In this document: positions 25,604-37,455 of the stretch, piece after piece | Numbering within the stretch: the first letter of the stretch is position 1 | How the letters are laid out: each line of letters starts with the position of its first letter | Assembly (NCBI GenBank): GCA_015655145.1 | Contig: JAATFO010000077.1 | Coordinates: 1-64,000, forward strand | DNA length: 64,000 nt | DNA from: Enterobacterales bacterium | GTDB taxonomy: Bacteria > Pseudomonadota > Gammaproteobacteria > Enterobacterales > Enterobacteriaceae | Reading direction: 5' to 3' | Program-made: the position numbers and the translations under genes | Notes under the pieces: generated by a model | The model's database searches: none | What the model was told of the DNA's origin: nothing | What the model saw: the letters and a program-made list of their open reading frames with translations, nothing else

Positions 25604-26581
25604 ATGTCATGTGGCGAATTTGAACTGATTGCGCGTTATTTTAATCGCGTGACGAGTTCGCGTAGTGATGTGGAAAAAGGCATCGGCGATGATTGCGCGT
25701 TGCTGAACGTACCGGAAAAACAGACTCTGGCCATCAGTACCGATACGCTGGTGGCTGGTGTGCATTTCCTCGAGGATATTCATCCCACTGATTTGGGTTA
25801 TAAAGCGCTGGCGGTGAATTTGAGCGATTTGGCAGCGATGGGTGCCGACCCTGCCTGGCTGACTCTGGCATTAACCCTGCCGGAGGTGGATGATGTCTGG
25901 CTGAAACACTTCAGCAACAGCCTGTTTGCCCTGCTTGATTATTATGATATGCAGCTCATTGGCGGAGATACCACGCGTGGGCCTTTAAGCCTGACGCTGG
26001 GTATTCATGGGCTGGTGCCCCAGGGCCGGGCGCTTAAACGCAGCGGTGCCCGTCCGGGGGACTGGATTTATGTCACCGGTACGCTGGGTGACAGTGCGGC
26101 GGGTCTGGCCTTATTGCAGCAGCGGATACAGGCGGTTGACCCGGTGGTGCATGAGACTCTGATTAAACGTCATTTACGACCGATGCCGCGCATATTACAA
26201 GGACAGGCGCTGCGCGGCCTGGCCAGTTCCGCGATTGACTTGTCAGATGGTTTGATTGCCGATCTCGGCCATATACTCAAAGCCAGCGAATGTGGCGCGC
26301 GCATTCACCTTGAGGCGCTGCCGCTATCGCCCGCATTGTTGACACAGTGTGATAAAGCGCAGGCAATACACTGGGCGCTCAGCGGTGGTGAAGATTATGA
26401 ACTTTGTTTTACCGTACCCGAAATCAACCGTGGTGCGCTGGACGTGGCGCTCGGACATCTTGGCGTGCCATGTTGGTGTATTGGGCAGATTTCATCAGAA
26501 TCCACGGGGGTAACGTTGTTGCAGGAAGGCAAAGCCGTCGAGCTTAACGTGAAAGGATTTGATCATTTTGATGCGCAATAA
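25604..26581 (+). CDS. thiL: Thiamine-monophosphate kinase
   Basis: Phosphorylates thiamine phosphate to thiamine pyrophosphate. The 325-aa protein has the PurM-like fold with [14 protein letters not shown] and [11 protein letters not shown] at the ATP/Mg site, and [12 protein letters not shown] and [14 protein letters not shown] later. It overlaps pgpA by 23 bp. Confidence 0.96.
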   Translation: MSCGEFELIARYFNRVTSSRSDVEKGIGDDCALLNVPEKQTLAISTDTLVAGVHFLEDIHPTDLGYKALAVNLSDLAAMGADPAWLTLALTLPEVDDVWLKHFSNSLFALLDYYDMQLIGGDTTRGPLSLTLGIHGLVPQGRALKRSGARPGDWIYVTGTLGDSAAGLALLQQRIQAVDPVVHETLIKRHLRPMPRILQGQALRGLASSAIDLSDGLIADLGHILKASECGARIHLEALPLSPALLTQCDKAQAIHWALSGGEDYELCFTVPEINRGALDVALGHLGVPCWCIGQISSESTGVTLLQEGKAVELNVKGFDHFDAQ

Positions 26582-27065
26582 AGACGTTGCCAAACAGCGT
26601 TTACGGATGAGCAATCCGTGGCACTTGCTGGCGACCGGGTTTGGCAGCGGTCTGAGTCCCTGGGTGCCGGGAACCATGGGGTCGCTGGCTTCTATCCCGT
26701 TCTGGTGGCTAATGACCTGTTTACCCCTGCCGCTTTATTATTTACTGGTGTTGTTGGGGATCAGTGTCGGTATTTATCTTTGTCATCGTACGGCAAAAGA
26801 TATGGGCGTACACGATCATGGCAGCATTGTCTGGGATGAGTTCATTGGTATGTGGATTACGCTGATGACCATCCCGGCACACAACTGGCAATGGGTTACT
26901 GCGGGGTTCCTGGTTTTCCGTTTGCTGGATATGTGGAAGCCGTGGCCGATTCGCTGGTTTGATCGCAATGTGCCAGGTGGTATGGGCATTATGGTGGACG
27001 ATATCGTTGCCGGGGTATTTGCTGCGGCCATTCTCTACATCGCGGGACATCACTGGCCATTGTGA
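26559..27065 (+). CDS. pgpA: Phosphatidylglycerophosphatase A
   Basis: Membrane phosphatase making phosphatidylglycerol. The 168-aa product shows [32 protein letters not shown] and [11 protein letters not shown], all conserved in PgpA. The TTG at 26559 lines up with the E. coli start codon, but its ribosome site is very close. ATG at 26571 is the alternative. Confidence 0.95.
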   Translation: MIILMRNKDVAKQRLRMSNPWHLLATGFGSGLSPWVPGTMGSLASIPFWWLMTCLPLPLYYLLVLLGISVGIYLCHRTAKDMGVHDHGSIVWDEFIGMWITLMTIPAHNWQWVTAGFLVFRLLDMWKPWPIRWFDRNVPGGMGIMVDDIVAGVFAAAILYIAGHHWPL

Positions 27066-27077
27066 TGGCGCCGACTG

Positions 27078-27107
27078 GCCGGAAGGCTGTTTTAGCCCTC
27101 CGGCTTT
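27078..27107 (+). terminator. Terminator-like hairpin after pgpA
   Basis: An interrupted stem GCCGGA-A-GGCT / AGCC-C-TCCGGC followed by only TTT lies between the converging pgpA and dxs genes. Confidence 0.45.
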
Positions 27108-27120
27108 GGCGCTAAACAGG

Positions 27121-28986
27121 TTATTGCGCCAGCCAGGTCATTATTTGTTGCTGAATCCCCTCGGCATCCAGTTGTAAATCATGACGGATTTCCTCCTGGC
27201 CACCTTGTGGAATGAACTCATCAGGCAAACCAATATTCAGCACCGGCACCCTCACGCGCTTCGCCATCAGCAATTCATTAACGCCGCTGCCGGCACCGCC
27301 TTTAATCACGCCTTCTTCAAGGGTTACTAACGATTCATGCTGTGCGGCCAGTTGCAGCACCAGTGCACCGTCAAGCGGCTTAACAAAACGCATATCCACC
27401 AGCGTGGCATTGAGTGCTTCCGCCACAATCTGCGCTTCAGGCAGCAGGCTGCCAAAGTTCAGCACTGCCAGTTTTTCCCCCTGACGTTTGATGACCCCTT
27501 TACCTAATGGCAATGCCGCCAGGGGTTCCAGTGTTGCACCGGTTCCGTTGCCGCGGGGATAACGCACCGCGCTTGGGCCGGCGTTGTAATGATAACCGGT
27601 ATATAACATCAAACGGCATTCGTTTTCGTCGCCTGGCGTCATGATAACCATGCCGGGAATACAGCGTAAGTAGGCGAGGTCGAAGGCGCCCTGATGGGTT
27701 TGCCCGTCGGCGCCAACAATGCCGCCGCGATCAATAGCAAACAGCACCGGCAATTTCTGAATCGCCACATCATGAATCAGTTGGTCATAGGCGCGCTGCA
27801 AAAATGTGGAGTATATGGCGACGATCGGCTTATAACCACCAATAGCCAGCCCAGCGGCGAAAGTCACCGCATGTTGTTCCGCAATGGCAACGTCGAAGTA
27901 CTGGGCTGGATAGTCACGTGAAAAGGCGACCATACCGGAACCTTCACGCATGGCGGGCGTAATAGCCATTAACTTGTTGTCATCGGCCGCCATTTCACCT
28001 AACCAGTCACCAAAAATTTTCGAGTAGGTAGGCAGTCCTTCAGCATTTTTGGGAAGCTGACCACTGGTTGGGTCAAACTTTGGCACCGCATGCCAGCTAA
28101 TCGGGTCTTTTTCCGCCGGGGCATAGCCTTTGCCCTTTTTGGTCATGATATGCAGGAATTGGGGACCTTTCAGATCGCGCATGTTCTTCAGTGTCTGAAC
28201 CAGCGCCAGCACGTCGTGACCTTCCACTGGGCCGATGTAATTAAAACCCAGTTCTTCAAACAGCGTGCCGGGTACCACCATGCCCTTAATATGTTCTTCG
28301 GTTCGTCTGACTAATTCTTTAATCGGCGGTAAGTTGGTCAGGACTTTTTTACCGCCTTCACGCAAACGGGCATACGCCTTACCGGAAAATATTTGTGCCA
28401 GCCGGCTGTTGAGCGCCCCGACGTTTTCTGAAATCGACATTTCATTGTCGTTCAGAATCACCAGCAAGTCTGCTTTAATATCGCCAGCATGATTCATGGC
28501 TTCAAACGCCATGCCCGCCGTGATAGCGCCATCACCAATCACACAAACAGTGCGACGATTTTTACCCTCTTTCTCCGCTGCGACCGCCATCCCTAAACCG
28601 GCGCTGATCGAGGTCGACGAGTGGCCGACGCCTAACACGTCATACTCGCTTTCATCACGGAAAGGAAAGGGGTGCAAGCCATTTTTCTGGCGAATAGTCC
28701 CGATGCGATCACGCCGTCCGGTCAGGATCTTATGGGGATAAGCCTGATGGCCAACATCCCAGATCAGGTGATCAAACGGGGTGTTGTAAACATAATGCAG
28801 CGCCACAGTAAGCTCCACGACGCCAAGCCCGGAAGCAAAATGACCGCTGGATTGGCTTACGCTGTCCAGTAAATACTGGCGCAGTTCATCACACAGTTTT
28901 GGCAGCTTTTCTTTTGGCAACAAACGTAATTCTGGTACTGAATTTGCCAGTGCCAGCGTTGGGTATTTTGCAATATCAAAACTCAT
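27121..28986 (-). CDS. dxs: 1-deoxy-D-xylulose-5-phosphate synthase
   Basis: First step of the MEP isoprenoid pathway, also feeding thiamine and pyridoxal synthesis. The 621-aa TPP enzyme shows [10 protein letters not shown], the TPP motif [19 protein letters not shown]...[11 protein letters not shown] and the C-terminal transketolase half with [16 protein letters not shown]. The start [14 protein letters not shown] (28986) matches E. coli; the upstream ATG at 29022 would lie inside ispA. The xseB-ispA-dxs order is as in E. coli. Confidence 0.97.
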   Translation of the reverse strand: MSFDIAKYPTLALANSVPELRLLPKEKLPKLCDELRQYLLDSVSQSSGHFASGLGVVELTVALHYVYNTPFDHLIWDVGHQAYPHKILTGRRDRIGTIRQKNGLHPFPFRDESEYDVLGVGHSSTSISAGLGMAVAAEKEGKNRRTVCVIGDGAITAGMAFEAMNHAGDIKADLLVILNDNEMSISENVGALNSRLAQIFSGKAYARLREGGKKVLTNLPPIKELVRRTEEHIKGMVVPGTLFEELGFNYIGPVEGHDVLALVQTLKNMRDLKGPQFLHIMTKKGKGYAPAEKDPISWHAVPKFDPTSGQLPKNAEGLPTYSKIFGDWLGEMAADDNKLMAITPAMREGSGMVAFSRDYPAQYFDVAIAEQHAVTFAAGLAIGGYKPIVAIYSTFLQRAYDQLIHDVAIQKLPVLFAIDRGGIVGADGQTHQGAFDLAYLRCIPGMVIMTPGDENECRLMLYTGYHYNAGPSAVRYPRGNGTGATLEPLAALPLGKGVIKRQGEKLAVLNFGSLLPEAQIVAEALNATLVDMRFVKPLDGALVLQLAAQHESLVTLEEGVIKGGAGSGVNELLMAKRVRVPVLNIGLPDEFIPQGGQEEIRHDLQLDAEGIQQQIMTWLAQ

Positions 28987-29005
28987 CAGAGACTCATCGT
29001 GGACG

Positions 29006-29905
29006 TTATTTATCGCGTTCAATTATGAAACTTGCCAGTGCTTGTAATGGCAAAGTGTTCAGGGATTGCGCCGCAAGCATTTCTAATGCATTAAGGGACT
29101 CCAGGTAGAGGTCCCCCGCTTTGGCGCGGGCATTATCCAGCCCCATCAAGGCCGGATAAGTGCTTTTGCCGAGTTCTTGATCAGCCCCCTGGCGTTTCCC
29201 AAGAACGGTGGTATCACCGATTACATCCAGAATATCGTCCTGTACCTGGAAAGCCAGTCCTATCGCACTGGCATAACGATCAAGGAGTGGCAGCGCCTGA
29301 CGGCCACGTTCACCCGCAGCCAGCGCGCCCAGACGGACGGCGGCACGGATCAGCGCGCCCGTTTTGAAACGATGAATTTGCTCAAGTGAAGGTAAGTCAA
29401 CCTGTGTCCCTTCAGCCGCGAGGTCCAGCGCCTGGCCACTACACATTCCGGTAACGCCGCTGGCTTGTGCCAGTTCAGCAATCATCGCGATACGATCCTG
29501 CGGCGTCACGCCCGGCATCGGCTCATCAGCGAGGATGGAAAACGCCAGTGTTTGCAACGCATCACCTGCCAGAATTGCCATATCTTCGCCAAATTTAATG
29601 TGGCATGTAGGTTGACCACGGCGCAGGTTGTCATCATCCATCGCCGGGAGATCATCATGAATCAGCGAATAGGCATGGATACATTCAACAGCCGCCGCTG
29701 GCGCATCCAGGCTGCCAGGATTGGCATTCAGCATTTCGCCGGTTGCATACACCAAAAAAGGGCGCAGACGTTTCCCCCCTAATAATGCGCCGTACTCCAT
29801 CGTTTGCACCAGAGGGGAATGCTGAAAAGGCAGTGAGGCAAATAATCGCGTTAGTGCGCTATTCACACGGTGGTGATAATGGGTGAGCAACTGAGGGAAT
29901 TCCAT
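29006..29905 (-). CDS. ispA: Farnesyl diphosphate synthase
   Basis: Condenses dimethylallyl and isopentenyl diphosphates to farnesyl diphosphate. The 299-aa product (same as E. coli) has both aspartate-rich motifs, [14 protein letters not shown] and [10 protein letters not shown], and [14 protein letters not shown] near the start. It overlaps xseB by one base. Confidence 0.97.
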   Translation of the reverse strand: MEFPQLLTHYHHRVNSALTRLFASLPFQHSPLVQTMEYGALLGGKRLRPFLVYATGEMLNANPGSLDAPAAAVECIHAYSLIHDDLPAMDDDNLRRGQPTCHIKFGEDMAILAGDALQTLAFSILADEPMPGVTPQDRIAMIAELAQASGVTGMCSGQALDLAAEGTQVDLPSLEQIHRFKTGALIRAAVRLGALAAGERGRQALPLLDRYASAIGLAFQVQDDILDVIGDTTVLGKRQGADQELGKSTYPALMGLDNARAKAGDLYLESLNALEMLAAQSLNTLPLQALASFIIERDK

Positions 29906-30147
29906 TATTCGCTGTCCGAGATAAACGGCGCCAGATCAGCATCTTTATCATCACTGAGCAGGATTTGCACGCGTTGCTCCGCTTGCTGCAATGTTTGCTG
30001 GCCCACGCGTGCCAGTTGCACGCCGCGTTCAAATTCATTCAATGCTTCTTCCAGTGGCAGTTCACCACTCTCAAGGCGTGCCACAATTTGTTCAAGATGT
30101 TCCAGTGACGTCTCGAAACTGGCGGGCTGTTCGGCTTTTTTTGTCAT
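29905..30147 (-). CDS. xseB: Exodeoxyribonuclease VII small subunit
   Basis: An 80-aa helical subunit of exonuclease [22 protein letters not shown] and [16 protein letters not shown] match the family; the length equals E. coli XseB. First gene of the xseB-ispA-dxs operon, divergent from thiI. Confidence 0.96.
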   Translation of the reverse strand: MTKKAEQPASFETSLEHLEQIVARLESGELPLEEALNEFERGVQLARVGQQTLQQAEQRVQILLSDDKDADLAPFISDSE

Positions 30148-30369
30148 AATTAATATTGACCCATGGTTTTTTCATTTATTATACCAATGATCAAGACTGC
30201 TGATCCAAAATATCGCCCGTTGAGGCAGTTGAGCAGGCGACGCTCATTTAAAGGTGATATACTTCCGCGCCTCGGATGCAAAGGGCGCTGGCTACTTTGC
30301 AATACTTTGATTTTCACAGTTAAGTGCGGGCGTTAGTCGCGCTTAACTGCTCAACGAACCTGTGCCGCC

Positions 30370-31818
30370 ATGAAGTTTATCATTAAATTGTTCCCCGAAA
30401 TCACCATAAAAAGCCAATCTGTGCGTTTGCGTTTTATTAAAATCCTGACCGGGAATATTCGCAACGTCCTGAAGCACCTGGATGATAGCCTTGCTGTGGT
30501 GCGTCACTGGGATCACATTGAAGTCCGTTCTAAAGATGAAAGCCTGCGTGAAACGCTGGTGGACGAGTTAACGCGTATCCCCGGTATCCACCATGTATTA
30601 GCGGTAGAAGACCGTCCATACGATAATATACATCACATTTTCGAACAGACGCTGGAAATCTGGCGTGAGCAGATAGCCGGTAAGACGTTCTGTGTACGAG
30701 TAAAGCGCCGTGGTCAACACGATTTTACCTCGCAGGATGTTGAGCGTTATGTCGGCGGCGGGCTTAACCAACATATTGCCAGTGCGCAGGTTAATCTGAG
30801 TCATCCACAAGTGACCGTTAATCTGGAGATTGAAAATGACCGCTTGCTGCTGGTGACCGGGCGCTATGAAGGTATTGGCGGTTTTCCTATTGGCACCCAG
30901 GAAGATGTGTTGTCACTGATTTCCGGTGGTTTCGATTCGGGTGTTTCCAGCTATATGCTGATACGGCGTGGCTGTCGTGTGCATTACTGTTTCTTTAACC
31001 TTGGCGGCATAGCGCATGAGATGGGCGTGCGCCAGGTGGCTCACTATCTGTGGCAACGTTTTGGTCGATCGCATCGCGTACGTTTTGTCGCCATCGATTT
31101 TGCACCTGTCGTCGGTGAAATCCTTGAAAAGATTGAGGATGGTCAGATGGGGGTGGTGTTGAAGCGGATGATGGTGCGTGCGGCCTCTAACGTCGCTGAG
31201 CGTTATGGTGTACAGGCTTTAGTGACCGGTGAGGCGCTGGGGCAGGTGTCCAGTCAGACGCTGACCAACTTGCGGCTGATCGATAATGCATCCGACACCC
31301 TGATTTTACGTCCGCTGATTTCCCATGACAAAGAACATATCATTAAACAAGCTCGCGAGATTGGCACCGAAAGTTTTGCCCGCACGATGCCGGAATATTG
31401 TGGTGTGATTTCGAAAAGTCCGACGGTAAAAGCGGTAAAGGCAAAGATTGAGGCAGAAGAGGCGAAGTTTGATTTCACCCTGCTTGAGCACGTGGTTGAG
31501 AATGCCAGTAATATCGATGTGCGGGATATTGCTGAACAATCACCGGAAAATATGACCGACATGGAAACGGTGTCCGTGTTCTCCGCCAATGAAGTGGTGC
31601 TGGATATTCGTTCACCTGATGAACAAGACGACAAGCCGTTAAATGTCGAGGGTATTGAGGTGAAATCATTGCCGTTTTATAAATTGAGCACGCAGTTCGC
31701 TTCCCTTGACCAGAGCAAAACGTGGCTGCTTTATTGTGATCGCGGTGTTATGAGCCGATTACAGGCCCTGTCTTTGCATGAACTCGGGTTCAAAAACGTA
31801 AAAATTTATCGCCCTTAA
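30370..31818 (+). CDS. thiI: tRNA 4-thiouridine synthase / thiamine sulfur carrier ThiI
   Basis: Moves sulfur for 4-thiouridine in tRNA and for the thiamine thiazole. The 482-aa product has a THUMP domain (about 60-165) and the PP-loop [12 protein letters not shown] near 188. Conserved Cys lies in [16 protein letters not shown]-terminal rhodanese domain carries the active Cys in [11 protein letters not shown]. Length equals E. coli ThiI. Confidence 0.97.
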   Translation: MKFIIKLFPEITIKSQSVRLRFIKILTGNIRNVLKHLDDSLAVVRHWDHIEVRSKDESLRETLVDELTRIPGIHHVLAVEDRPYDNIHHIFEQTLEIWREQIAGKTFCVRVKRRGQHDFTSQDVERYVGGGLNQHIASAQVNLSHPQVTVNLEIENDRLLLVTGRYEGIGGFPIGTQEDVLSLISGGFDSGVSSYMLIRRGCRVHYCFFNLGGIAHEMGVRQVAHYLWQRFGRSHRVRFVAIDFAPVVGEILEKIEDGQMGVVLKRMMVRAASNVAERYGVQALVTGEALGQVSSQTLTNLRLIDNASDTLILRPLISHDKEHIIKQAREIGTESFARTMPEYCGVISKSPTVKAVKAKIEAEEAKFDFTLLEHVVENASNIDVRDIAEQSPENMTDMETVSVFSANEVVLDIRSPDEQDDKPLNVEGIEVKSLPFYKLSTQFASLDQSKTWLLYCDRGVMSRLQALSLHELGFKNVKIYRP

Positions 31819-31823
31819 TATCC

Positions 31824-31847
31824 CTGGACCGGAGATACCTGGTCCAG
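31824..31847. other. Inverted repeat after thiI
   Basis: CTGGACC (31824-31830) and GGTCCAG (31841-31847) form a 7-bp stem just after the thiI stop and before the converging yajL. No T run follows, so terminator function is uncertain. Confidence 0.3.
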
Positions 31848-31892
31848 ATTCCTGTGGTATGAGGATAATGCGTGGCTAATGATTTTCTGCCC

Positions 31893-32489
31893 TCAGACGC
31901 GGTAATCGTAAATACCGGCGGGCAGCACCAACTGGGCGGCGACCTCGCGTGCTTTTTCTTTTCCCACTAATAAATCGATTAACTTGAGGGCGAAGTCTAT
32001 GGCTGTTCCCGGTCCCTGGCTGGTAAGCAGATTGACCCGGGGATCCCAGACAACACGTTTATCCATCCACTTTTCTGCGGGAATGGTGGATTTTAGTCCG
32101 GGGAAACCGGTCATATTGCCCACCGGGAAGAGATCATGGGGCACTAATACCGTCCCTGCGGCAGCGCAGATTGCGGCGACAATCCGTCCGGCCACATGAA
32201 ACTGGCGCACGGTTTCTATCAGCAATGGGCTGTCGCGAAACGCTTCCGCGCCTTTCAATCCACCAGGCAATACGATAGCGGCAAAATCGTTATCTGCGAT
32301 GTCAACCAGCCGTGCGTCAGCCACTAACCGGACACCGCGCGAGCAGATAATTTCACGTTCCCCATTGCTGGCGACGCTGGCTGTAGTGACATTCAGCCCG
32401 CTACGTACCAGTAAATCGATGGTGGTGACGGCTTCCGTTTCTTCAGTGCCATGTGCCAGGCAAACCAGAATCGATGCGTTCGCGTGCAT
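31893..32489 (-). CDS. yajL: DJ-1-family protein YajL
   Basis: A 198-aa DJ-1 homologue linked in E. coli to protection from oxidative and carbonyl stress. The nucleophile elbow reads [19 protein letters not shown], so the reactive Cys is present but without the following His seen in the operon DJ-1 protein at 4883-5458. [17 protein letters not shown] is conserved. It overlaps the end of panE by 47 bp, as in E. coli where the two genes also overlap. Confidence 0.95.
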   Translation of the reverse strand: MHANASILVCLAHGTEETEAVTTIDLLVRSGLNVTTASVASNGEREIICSRGVRLVADARLVDIADNDFAAIVLPGGLKGAEAFRDSPLLIETVRQFHVAGRIVAAICAAAGTVLVPHDLFPVGNMTGFPGLKSTIPAEKWMDKRVVWDPRVNLLTSQGPGTAIDFALKLIDLLVGKEKAREVAAQLVLPAGIYDYRV

Positions 32490-33363
32490 AATTTAGCTCC
32501 TTTCGTTTAATCAACTCATAAAGTCGGGTGTTTTCTGGCGTGGTAATCCCCTGGGCACGCGCGCGTCGCAACAAATAGCCATTAATGTATTCAATTTCGG
32601 TACGCCGTTGCGCATGAATATCCTGACGCATTGAGGAGCTATTTTCCGCCGTACTCTCAATGATTGCCACTACGTAATCCATCAGGTTTTCATGCGAGGT
32701 ATGCTGACCTTCTCGTTCCATTACCTGGACAATTTCATCACAAATCTGAGCAATTTCGTGCTGATGCTGCAGTAAATCGCCATTCCTGCAATCATACAAT
32801 ACGCTGAGAGGGTTAATAATGCAGTTGACCGCCAGCTTACGCCAACTGACAGAGGCCATATTGTTATGCCAGGCGACGTCCGGCAGCGCCTGATGCAGTA
32901 TTTCCGCCAGGCCGCTCAGACCCGCGCTGTCTGGCGTTCCCGGGCCAATATGGGTGACGCCATTGGCCACATGTACAATGACGGTGCCATCACGTTTGGC
33001 CGCATGGGTCGTCACGCCCTGTAAAACAGGTTGCGTCAGATAGTTGACCTCTTCCAGCGTACCCATGCCGTTATGCAACAGCAAAATCGGACAATATGCG
33101 AGCAGTAGCGTGTGTATGTTCTTTATCGCCTCTGAAACTTGCCAGGCTTTCAGTGTCACCAGTAACAGATCACTTTCGGCAAGAAACCTGGGATCGTTAG
33201 CAATAAACGTTTTGTTGGTCGTCGAACCATCCAAATGAATGATGTTGACCGAGCAGTAGGGTTGCGGTACTCGAAGCCAGCCTTGTACTTCATGTCCCTG
33301 ATTTTCAAGTGCTGATAACCAAATTTGCCCTAATGCACCACAGCCCAGTACAGTAATTTTCAT
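32443..33363 (-). CDS. panE: 2-dehydropantoate 2-reductase
   Basis: Reduces ketopantoate to pantoate with NADPH in pantothenate synthesis. The 306-aa product opens [15 protein letters not shown] with the GxGxxG nucleotide-binding motif; [23 protein letters not shown] holds the catalytic Lys and Asn region. The start at 33363 is chosen for GGGAGGG upstream and the normal family N-terminus. Confidence 0.96.
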   Translation of the reverse strand: MKITVLGCGALGQIWLSALENQGHEVQGWLRVPQPYCSVNIIHLDGSTTNKTFIANDPRFLAESDLLLVTLKAWQVSEAIKNIHTLLLAYCPILLLHNGMGTLEEVNYLTQPVLQGVTTHAAKRDGTVIVHVANGVTHIGPGTPDSAGLSGLAEILHQALPDVAWHNNMASVSWRKLAVNCIINPLSVLYDCRNGDLLQHQHEIAQICDEIVQVMEREGQHTSHENLMDYVVAIIESTAENSSSMRQDIHAQRRTEIEYINGYLLRRARAQGITTPENTRLYELIKRKELNYARERIDSGLPGTWH

Positions 33364-33499
33364 TTTCCCTCCCCGCAGGCGGGTCTCTTTCTTAGCCGGT
33401 GGCTGCTTCAAATTAAGTATAGCTTTCTGCGTTGACAGTTTTATTTGCCCGCCACAAACGCGTATTATGCCTGTCACTTTAATCTCTGGAGAAAATATC

Positions 33500-33991
33500 A
33501 TGCCATCTTTCGATATTGTTTCAGAAATCGATATGCAGGAAGTGCGTAATGCAGTGGAAAATGCCAACCGCGAACTTGCAACCCGCTTCGATTTTCGTCA
33601 AGTGGCCGCCAGTTTTGAACTGAATGAAAAAAATGAATCCATTAAGGTGTCCAGCGAATCTGATTTCCAGGTGCGGCAGTTAGTGGATATTTTACGCGAA
33701 AAGTTGTTGAAACGGGGCATCGAAGGTACCGCGCTGGAGATCCCGGAGCAGATCGAACACAGTGGTAAAGCCTGGAGTGTCGACGCCAGTATGAAAAAAG
33801 GGATTACAACGGATATCGCCAAAAAAATTGTGAAGCTGATTAAAGACAGCAAACTCAAAGTGCAGTCGCAAATTCAGGGTGATGAGGTCCGTGTGACAGG
33901 CAAATCACGTGATGACTTGCAGAATGTCATGGCGCTGGTACGGAAAGGCAATCTCGGGCAGCCATTCCAGTTTAAGAATTTTCGCGATTAA
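33500..33991 (+). CDS. yajQ: YajQ-family nucleotide-binding protein
   Basis: A 163-aa protein of the UPF0234/YajQ family (two ferredoxin-like halves). [25 protein letters not shown] and [11 protein letters not shown]-like [12 protein letters not shown] are conserved. Some homologues bind cyclic di-GMP. CTGGAGAAA upstream and the family N-terminus fix the ATG at 33500. Confidence 0.95.
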   Translation: MPSFDIVSEIDMQEVRNAVENANRELATRFDFRQVAASFELNEKNESIKVSSESDFQVRQLVDILREKLLKRGIEGTALEIPEQIEHSGKAWSVDASMKKGITTDIAKKIVKLIKDSKLKVQSQIQGDEVRVTGKSRDDLQNVMALVRKGNLGQPFQFKNFRD

Positions 33992-34084
33992 TGTTGTCGC
34001 GATAGACATTCCGCCCGGAGTCAACAGCTTCAGCGGGGGTGTTGGTTCCGGTGGCGAGCGTAACAGTCAGATTGATGTTGCCTG

Positions 34085-35479
34085 TCACTTTATTTTGCGC
34101 AAAGGATCCGCCGCATTAAGCCTGGCGATCAACGCTTCCAGCGCGATCCGGCTGGTCACTTTGCTGTCTATTTTTACGTAAGCGCTTTTTTCTTCGGGCG
34201 CGATAAATACCGCGCTAACGCCAGGCTGGTCTTTCAGACGCTGTTCCAGGTTTGGTTCGTTCAGCGCCACATCATCCAGGACAATACGCAAGCTACTGAC
34301 ATAAGGCGGTTCCTGCATGGTGGTGCTAATCAACAACCAAATCACTGCGATGATGGCCCCGACAAGAAACACGGTTTGCCCGTTAAAGGCGCCAAATAAC
34401 CACCCCCCGAGACTACCGCCAATCGCGACGCCAATAAACTGGCTGGTGGAATACAGCCCCATCGCGGTACCTTTATAGCCCGCAGGTGATTCCTTACTCA
34501 CCAGCGAGGGTAACAGCGCTTCCATCAGGTTAAACGCGAGGAAGAAGATCTGTACGCCGAATACCAGGGTCCAGAAGTGATCATTGGCGCGCCATAGCAC
34601 CAGCTCAGAAATCAACAACAGGCCGATACAACCGACAAAGACGCGTTTCATCTGGCGTTTTACTTCGGCATAAATGATAAAAGGCACCACACCGCCAAAC
34701 GCCACCAGCATGGTGATCAGATAGACTTTCCAGTGTTGATCAGGTGGAAAACCAGCGCGTTCAAATTGCCCTGGCAACGCGACAAAACTGGACATCAACA
34801 GGATATGTAAACACAGAATACCGATGTTAAGTTTTAACAGGCGCGAATTTGCCAGCACATGGCAAATACTACTTTTTACAATGCCCGATTCGCGATTGAG
34901 CACATGATGAGGAGCATCAGGTACCAGCAATACGGTGATCACAATGCCGCTGATAGCAAGAACGGCAATCATCCAGAACAACGCATGCAGCCCCAGCGCA
35001 TGGGTTATGATCGGCCCGAGTACCATCGCGATGGCGAAAGTGATACCGAAACTAACGCCAATAAAGGCCATTGCTTTGGTGCGGTTCTGCTCCCGAGTGA
35101 GGTCGGAAAGCAGTGCCATCACGGCGGCGGCGATGGCGCCGGACCCCTGCAATGCGCGGCCAAGAATAATTCCCCAGATTGACGACGTACTGGCTGCGAT
35201 CACACTCCCCAGCACAAAAACCAGCAGGCCGCCAACAATTAACGGCTTGCGCCCGATTCTGTCGGACAGCAAACCAAAAGGAATCTGGAAAATGGCCTGC
35301 GCCAGACCATAAATACCAATAGCAAGACCGATCAGTGTTTCATTTGCGCCCTGTAAGGCCATGCCGTAGGTGGTAATCACGGGCAGCACCATAAACATAC
35401 CTAACATACGTAGCGAAAAGACGGTCCCTAAACCCCATGTTGCCCGTAGCTCAACTGGCGTCATTTTATTATCGTTCAT
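34085..35479 (-). CDS. yajR: MFS transporter YajR
   Basis: A 464-aa major-facilitator efflux protein with 12 membrane segments, motif A as SDRIGRKPLIVGGL, and a C-terminal ferredoxin-like YAM domain (about 390-455). The substrate is unknown in E. coli as well. It converges on yajQ. Confidence 0.93.
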   Translation of the reverse strand: MNDNKMTPVELRATWGLGTVFSLRMLGMFMVLPVITTYGMALQGANETLIGLAIGIYGLAQAIFQIPFGLLSDRIGRKPLIVGGLLVFVLGSVIAASTSSIWGIILGRALQGSGAIAAAVMALLSDLTREQNRTKAMAFIGVSFGITFAIAMVLGPIITHALGLHALFWMIAVLAISGIVITVLLVPDAPHHVLNRESGIVKSSICHVLANSRLLKLNIGILCLHILLMSSFVALPGQFERAGFPPDQHWKVYLITMLVAFGGVVPFIIYAEVKRQMKRVFVGCIGLLLISELVLWRANDHFWTLVFGVQIFFLAFNLMEALLPSLVSKESPAGYKGTAMGLYSTSQFIGVAIGGSLGGWLFGAFNGQTVFLVGAIIAVIWLLISTTMQEPPYVSSLRIVLDDVALNEPNLEQRLKDQPGVSAVFIAPEEKSAYVKIDSKVTSRIALEALIARLNAADPLRKIK

Positions 35480-35564
35480 TACTACCTCAGTGTGTTTGCT
35501 GACCGTATGTTAAGGCGCAGGGCAGGGCGGGTAAAACAGAAGTGTTTAAGCAGTGGTAACAAAA

Positions 35565-35591
35565 GGAAAGGGCACGATAAACGCGCCCTTC
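35565..35591 (-). terminator. Terminator-like hairpin after cyoE
   Basis: On the minus strand AAGGGC and GCCCTT form a stem with an 11-nt loop, followed by a T-rich run (TTCCTTTTG), 17 bp after the cyoE stop. It fits the end of the cyo operon. Confidence 0.5.
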
Positions 35592-35607
35592 AGGTTGTTA
35601 TTTACTG

Positions 35608-36501
35608 TTACCAAAGGTAGGTCAGTAAATCTTTTGAGGCTGGCGCCATGAAGTCAATCGACATCATGACACTCAGTGAAGTAATGGCCACAATGGAAAA
35701 CACGAACAGTTTACGTGCCCATACGCGATCGTTTGAGGTCTTATAACCTGATAACGCCATGCCCAGCCACCATACGCTCACCGCAGCCGCAACCACCAGA
35801 TATTTGTAACCCGCATAACCCCCTAACGTTAACATCAGTGTGGCCACCATAAACGCCAGAATATAGAGCGTGATATGGTTCTTCGCCACGGAAATCCCTT
35901 TTACCACCGGCAATACTGGAATATTGGCGGCCTGATAATCTTTAAGACGGAAGATAGCAATGGCGTACGAATGCGGCATTTGCCACAAGCTGAAGATAGC
36001 CAGCAGGATAAGTGCGCCGGTATCAAACTGATTGGTTACCGCACAGTAACCAATCACCGGCGGCGCCGCGCCTGAAAGACTGCCAATCAACGTGCCATAC
36101 ACGGAATTACGTTTCATATACAGGCTGTAAACGCCAACGTAAACCACAAATCCCATCACTGACAGCCACATGGACAGCGGATTAGCGCCAAAATACAGTA
36201 ACGCAAAGCCAGCAATACCCAAAAGGGTGGCATAAACCAGAGTTACTTTCAGGGAAATGAGGCCTTTTACCAGCACTCGATTTTTCGTTCTCTCCATTTT
36301 TCTGTCGATGTCACGGTCGATCACGTTGTTGAAAGCACAACCTGATGCCACCACTAAAGACACACCGATCAGGGTGATGAGGAACAGGGAATAATCAATA
36401 CTGCCTTTAGAAGCCAGCAGAAATCCCCCAATAACGGAAATTAAATTTCCGAAAATAATTCCCGGTTTTGTTACTTGCAGGTATTGCTTAATTTTCATCA
36501 C
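35608..36501 (-). CDS. cyoE: Haem O synthase (protohaem IX farnesyltransferase)
   Basis: Membrane prenyltransferase that makes haem O for the bo3 oxidase. The 297-aa product has the UbiA motif [18 protein letters not shown] and the second Asp-rich block; [16 protein letters not shown] is identical in E. coli. Last gene of the cyoABCDE operon. Confidence 0.97.
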   Translation of the reverse strand: MMKIKQYLQVTKPGIIFGNLISVIGGFLLASKGSIDYSLFLITLIGVSLVVASGCAFNNVIDRDIDRKMERTKNRVLVKGLISLKVTLVYATLLGIAGFALLYFGANPLSMWLSVMGFVVYVGVYSLYMKRNSVYGTLIGSLSGAAPPVIGYCAVTNQFDTGALILLAIFSLWQMPHSYAIAIFRLKDYQAANIPVLPVVKGISVAKNHITLYILAFMVATLMLTLGGYAGYKYLVVAAAVSVWWLGMALSGYKTSNDRVWARKLFVFSIVAITSLSVMMSIDFMAPASKDLLTYLW

Positions 36502-36511
36502 AGGCGACTCT

Positions 36512-36841
36512 TTAGTGGTCCATCATATTGTAGTTGAGGTTCCACATAATCCATAGCGAGCCAACAACAACGATCAAAATGACAATTGCCGCAAACACAA
36601 TGGCAACCAGGTTCCAGCGCTCCTCCGATGAGGTGTTCAGATGCAGGAAGTAGATCAGATGCACCAGCACCTGAACCACCGCACACACCAGAACAATACC
36701 TAAAATCGTACTTTTGGCTGCGCTGCCTTCCATCACCATCCAGAAAGGGATCGCTGTCAAAATGATCGACAAAATGAAGCCGACCATATAGGACTTAACG
36801 CTACCGTGAGATGCACCATGTTCGTTAACAGAATGACTCAT
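36512..36841 (-). CDS. cyoD: Cytochrome bo3 oxidase subunit IV
   Basis: A 109-aa subunit with three membrane segments. The start at 36841 overlaps the cyoC stop (TAATG), and [19 protein letters not shown] matches the family; the longer frame start inside cyoC is rejected. Confidence 0.96.
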   Translation of the reverse strand: MSHSVNEHGASHGSVKSYMVGFILSIILTAIPFWMVMEGSAAKSTILGIVLVCAVVQVLVHLIYFLHLNTSSEERWNLVAIVFAAIVILIVVVGSLWIMWNLNYNMMDH

Positions 36842-37455
36842 TACATGGCCCCCAAGAGATAGACAACAGTAAATACACAAATCCAGACCACATCAAGGAA
36901 GTGCCAGAACATACTCAGACACATGATGCGTGTGCGGTTTGTCGCCGTCAGACCGCGTTTAGCGATCTGAATCATTAACACCAGCATCCAAATCAGGCCG
37001 GAAGCAACGTGCAGGCCATGAGTTCCGACGAGGGTAAAGAAGCCGGACAGGAAGCCACTACGTTGTGGTCCATAACCTTCTTCGATCAGATGATGGAACT
37101 CGTAGAGTTCCATACCGATAAAGCCAAGACCGAACAGGAAAGTGAGCGCCAGCCAACTATTGACAGCGGCTTTGTTGCCGTTATTCGTCGCGATCACCGC
37201 CATACCATAGGTAATGGAACTCAACAGCAGCAACGCGGTTTCAACAAGGACAAACGGGAGCTCGAAAATATCCTTACCTGCCGGGCCACCGGCAGTATTA
37301 TTGGCCATAACTGCATACGTCGCGAATAATGTTGCGAAGATAATGCAGTCACTCATCAGGTAGATCCAGAAACCAAAAACCTTATTGGCGCCTGAATCAT
37401 GGTGCGCATGCTCGTCATGCGCCGCGTGATGTGTAGTCAGAGTTTCAGTTGACAT
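36841..37455 (-). CDS. cyoC: Cytochrome bo3 oxidase subunit III
   Basis: A 204-aa haem-copper oxidase subunit III with five hydrophobic segments. The N-terminal His-rich stretch is [15 protein letters not shown], and [15 protein letters not shown] is conserved. It overlaps cyoB by one base. Confidence 0.97.
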   Translation of the reverse strand: MSTETLTTHHAAHDEHAHHDSGANKVFGFWIYLMSDCIIFATLFATYAVMANNTAGGPAGKDIFELPFVLVETALLLLSSITYGMAVIATNNGNKAAVNSWLALTFLFGLGFIGMELYEFHHLIEEGYGPQRSGFLSGFFTLVGTHGLHVASGLIWMLVLMIQIAKRGLTATNRTRIMCLSMFWHFLDVVWICVFTVVYLLGAM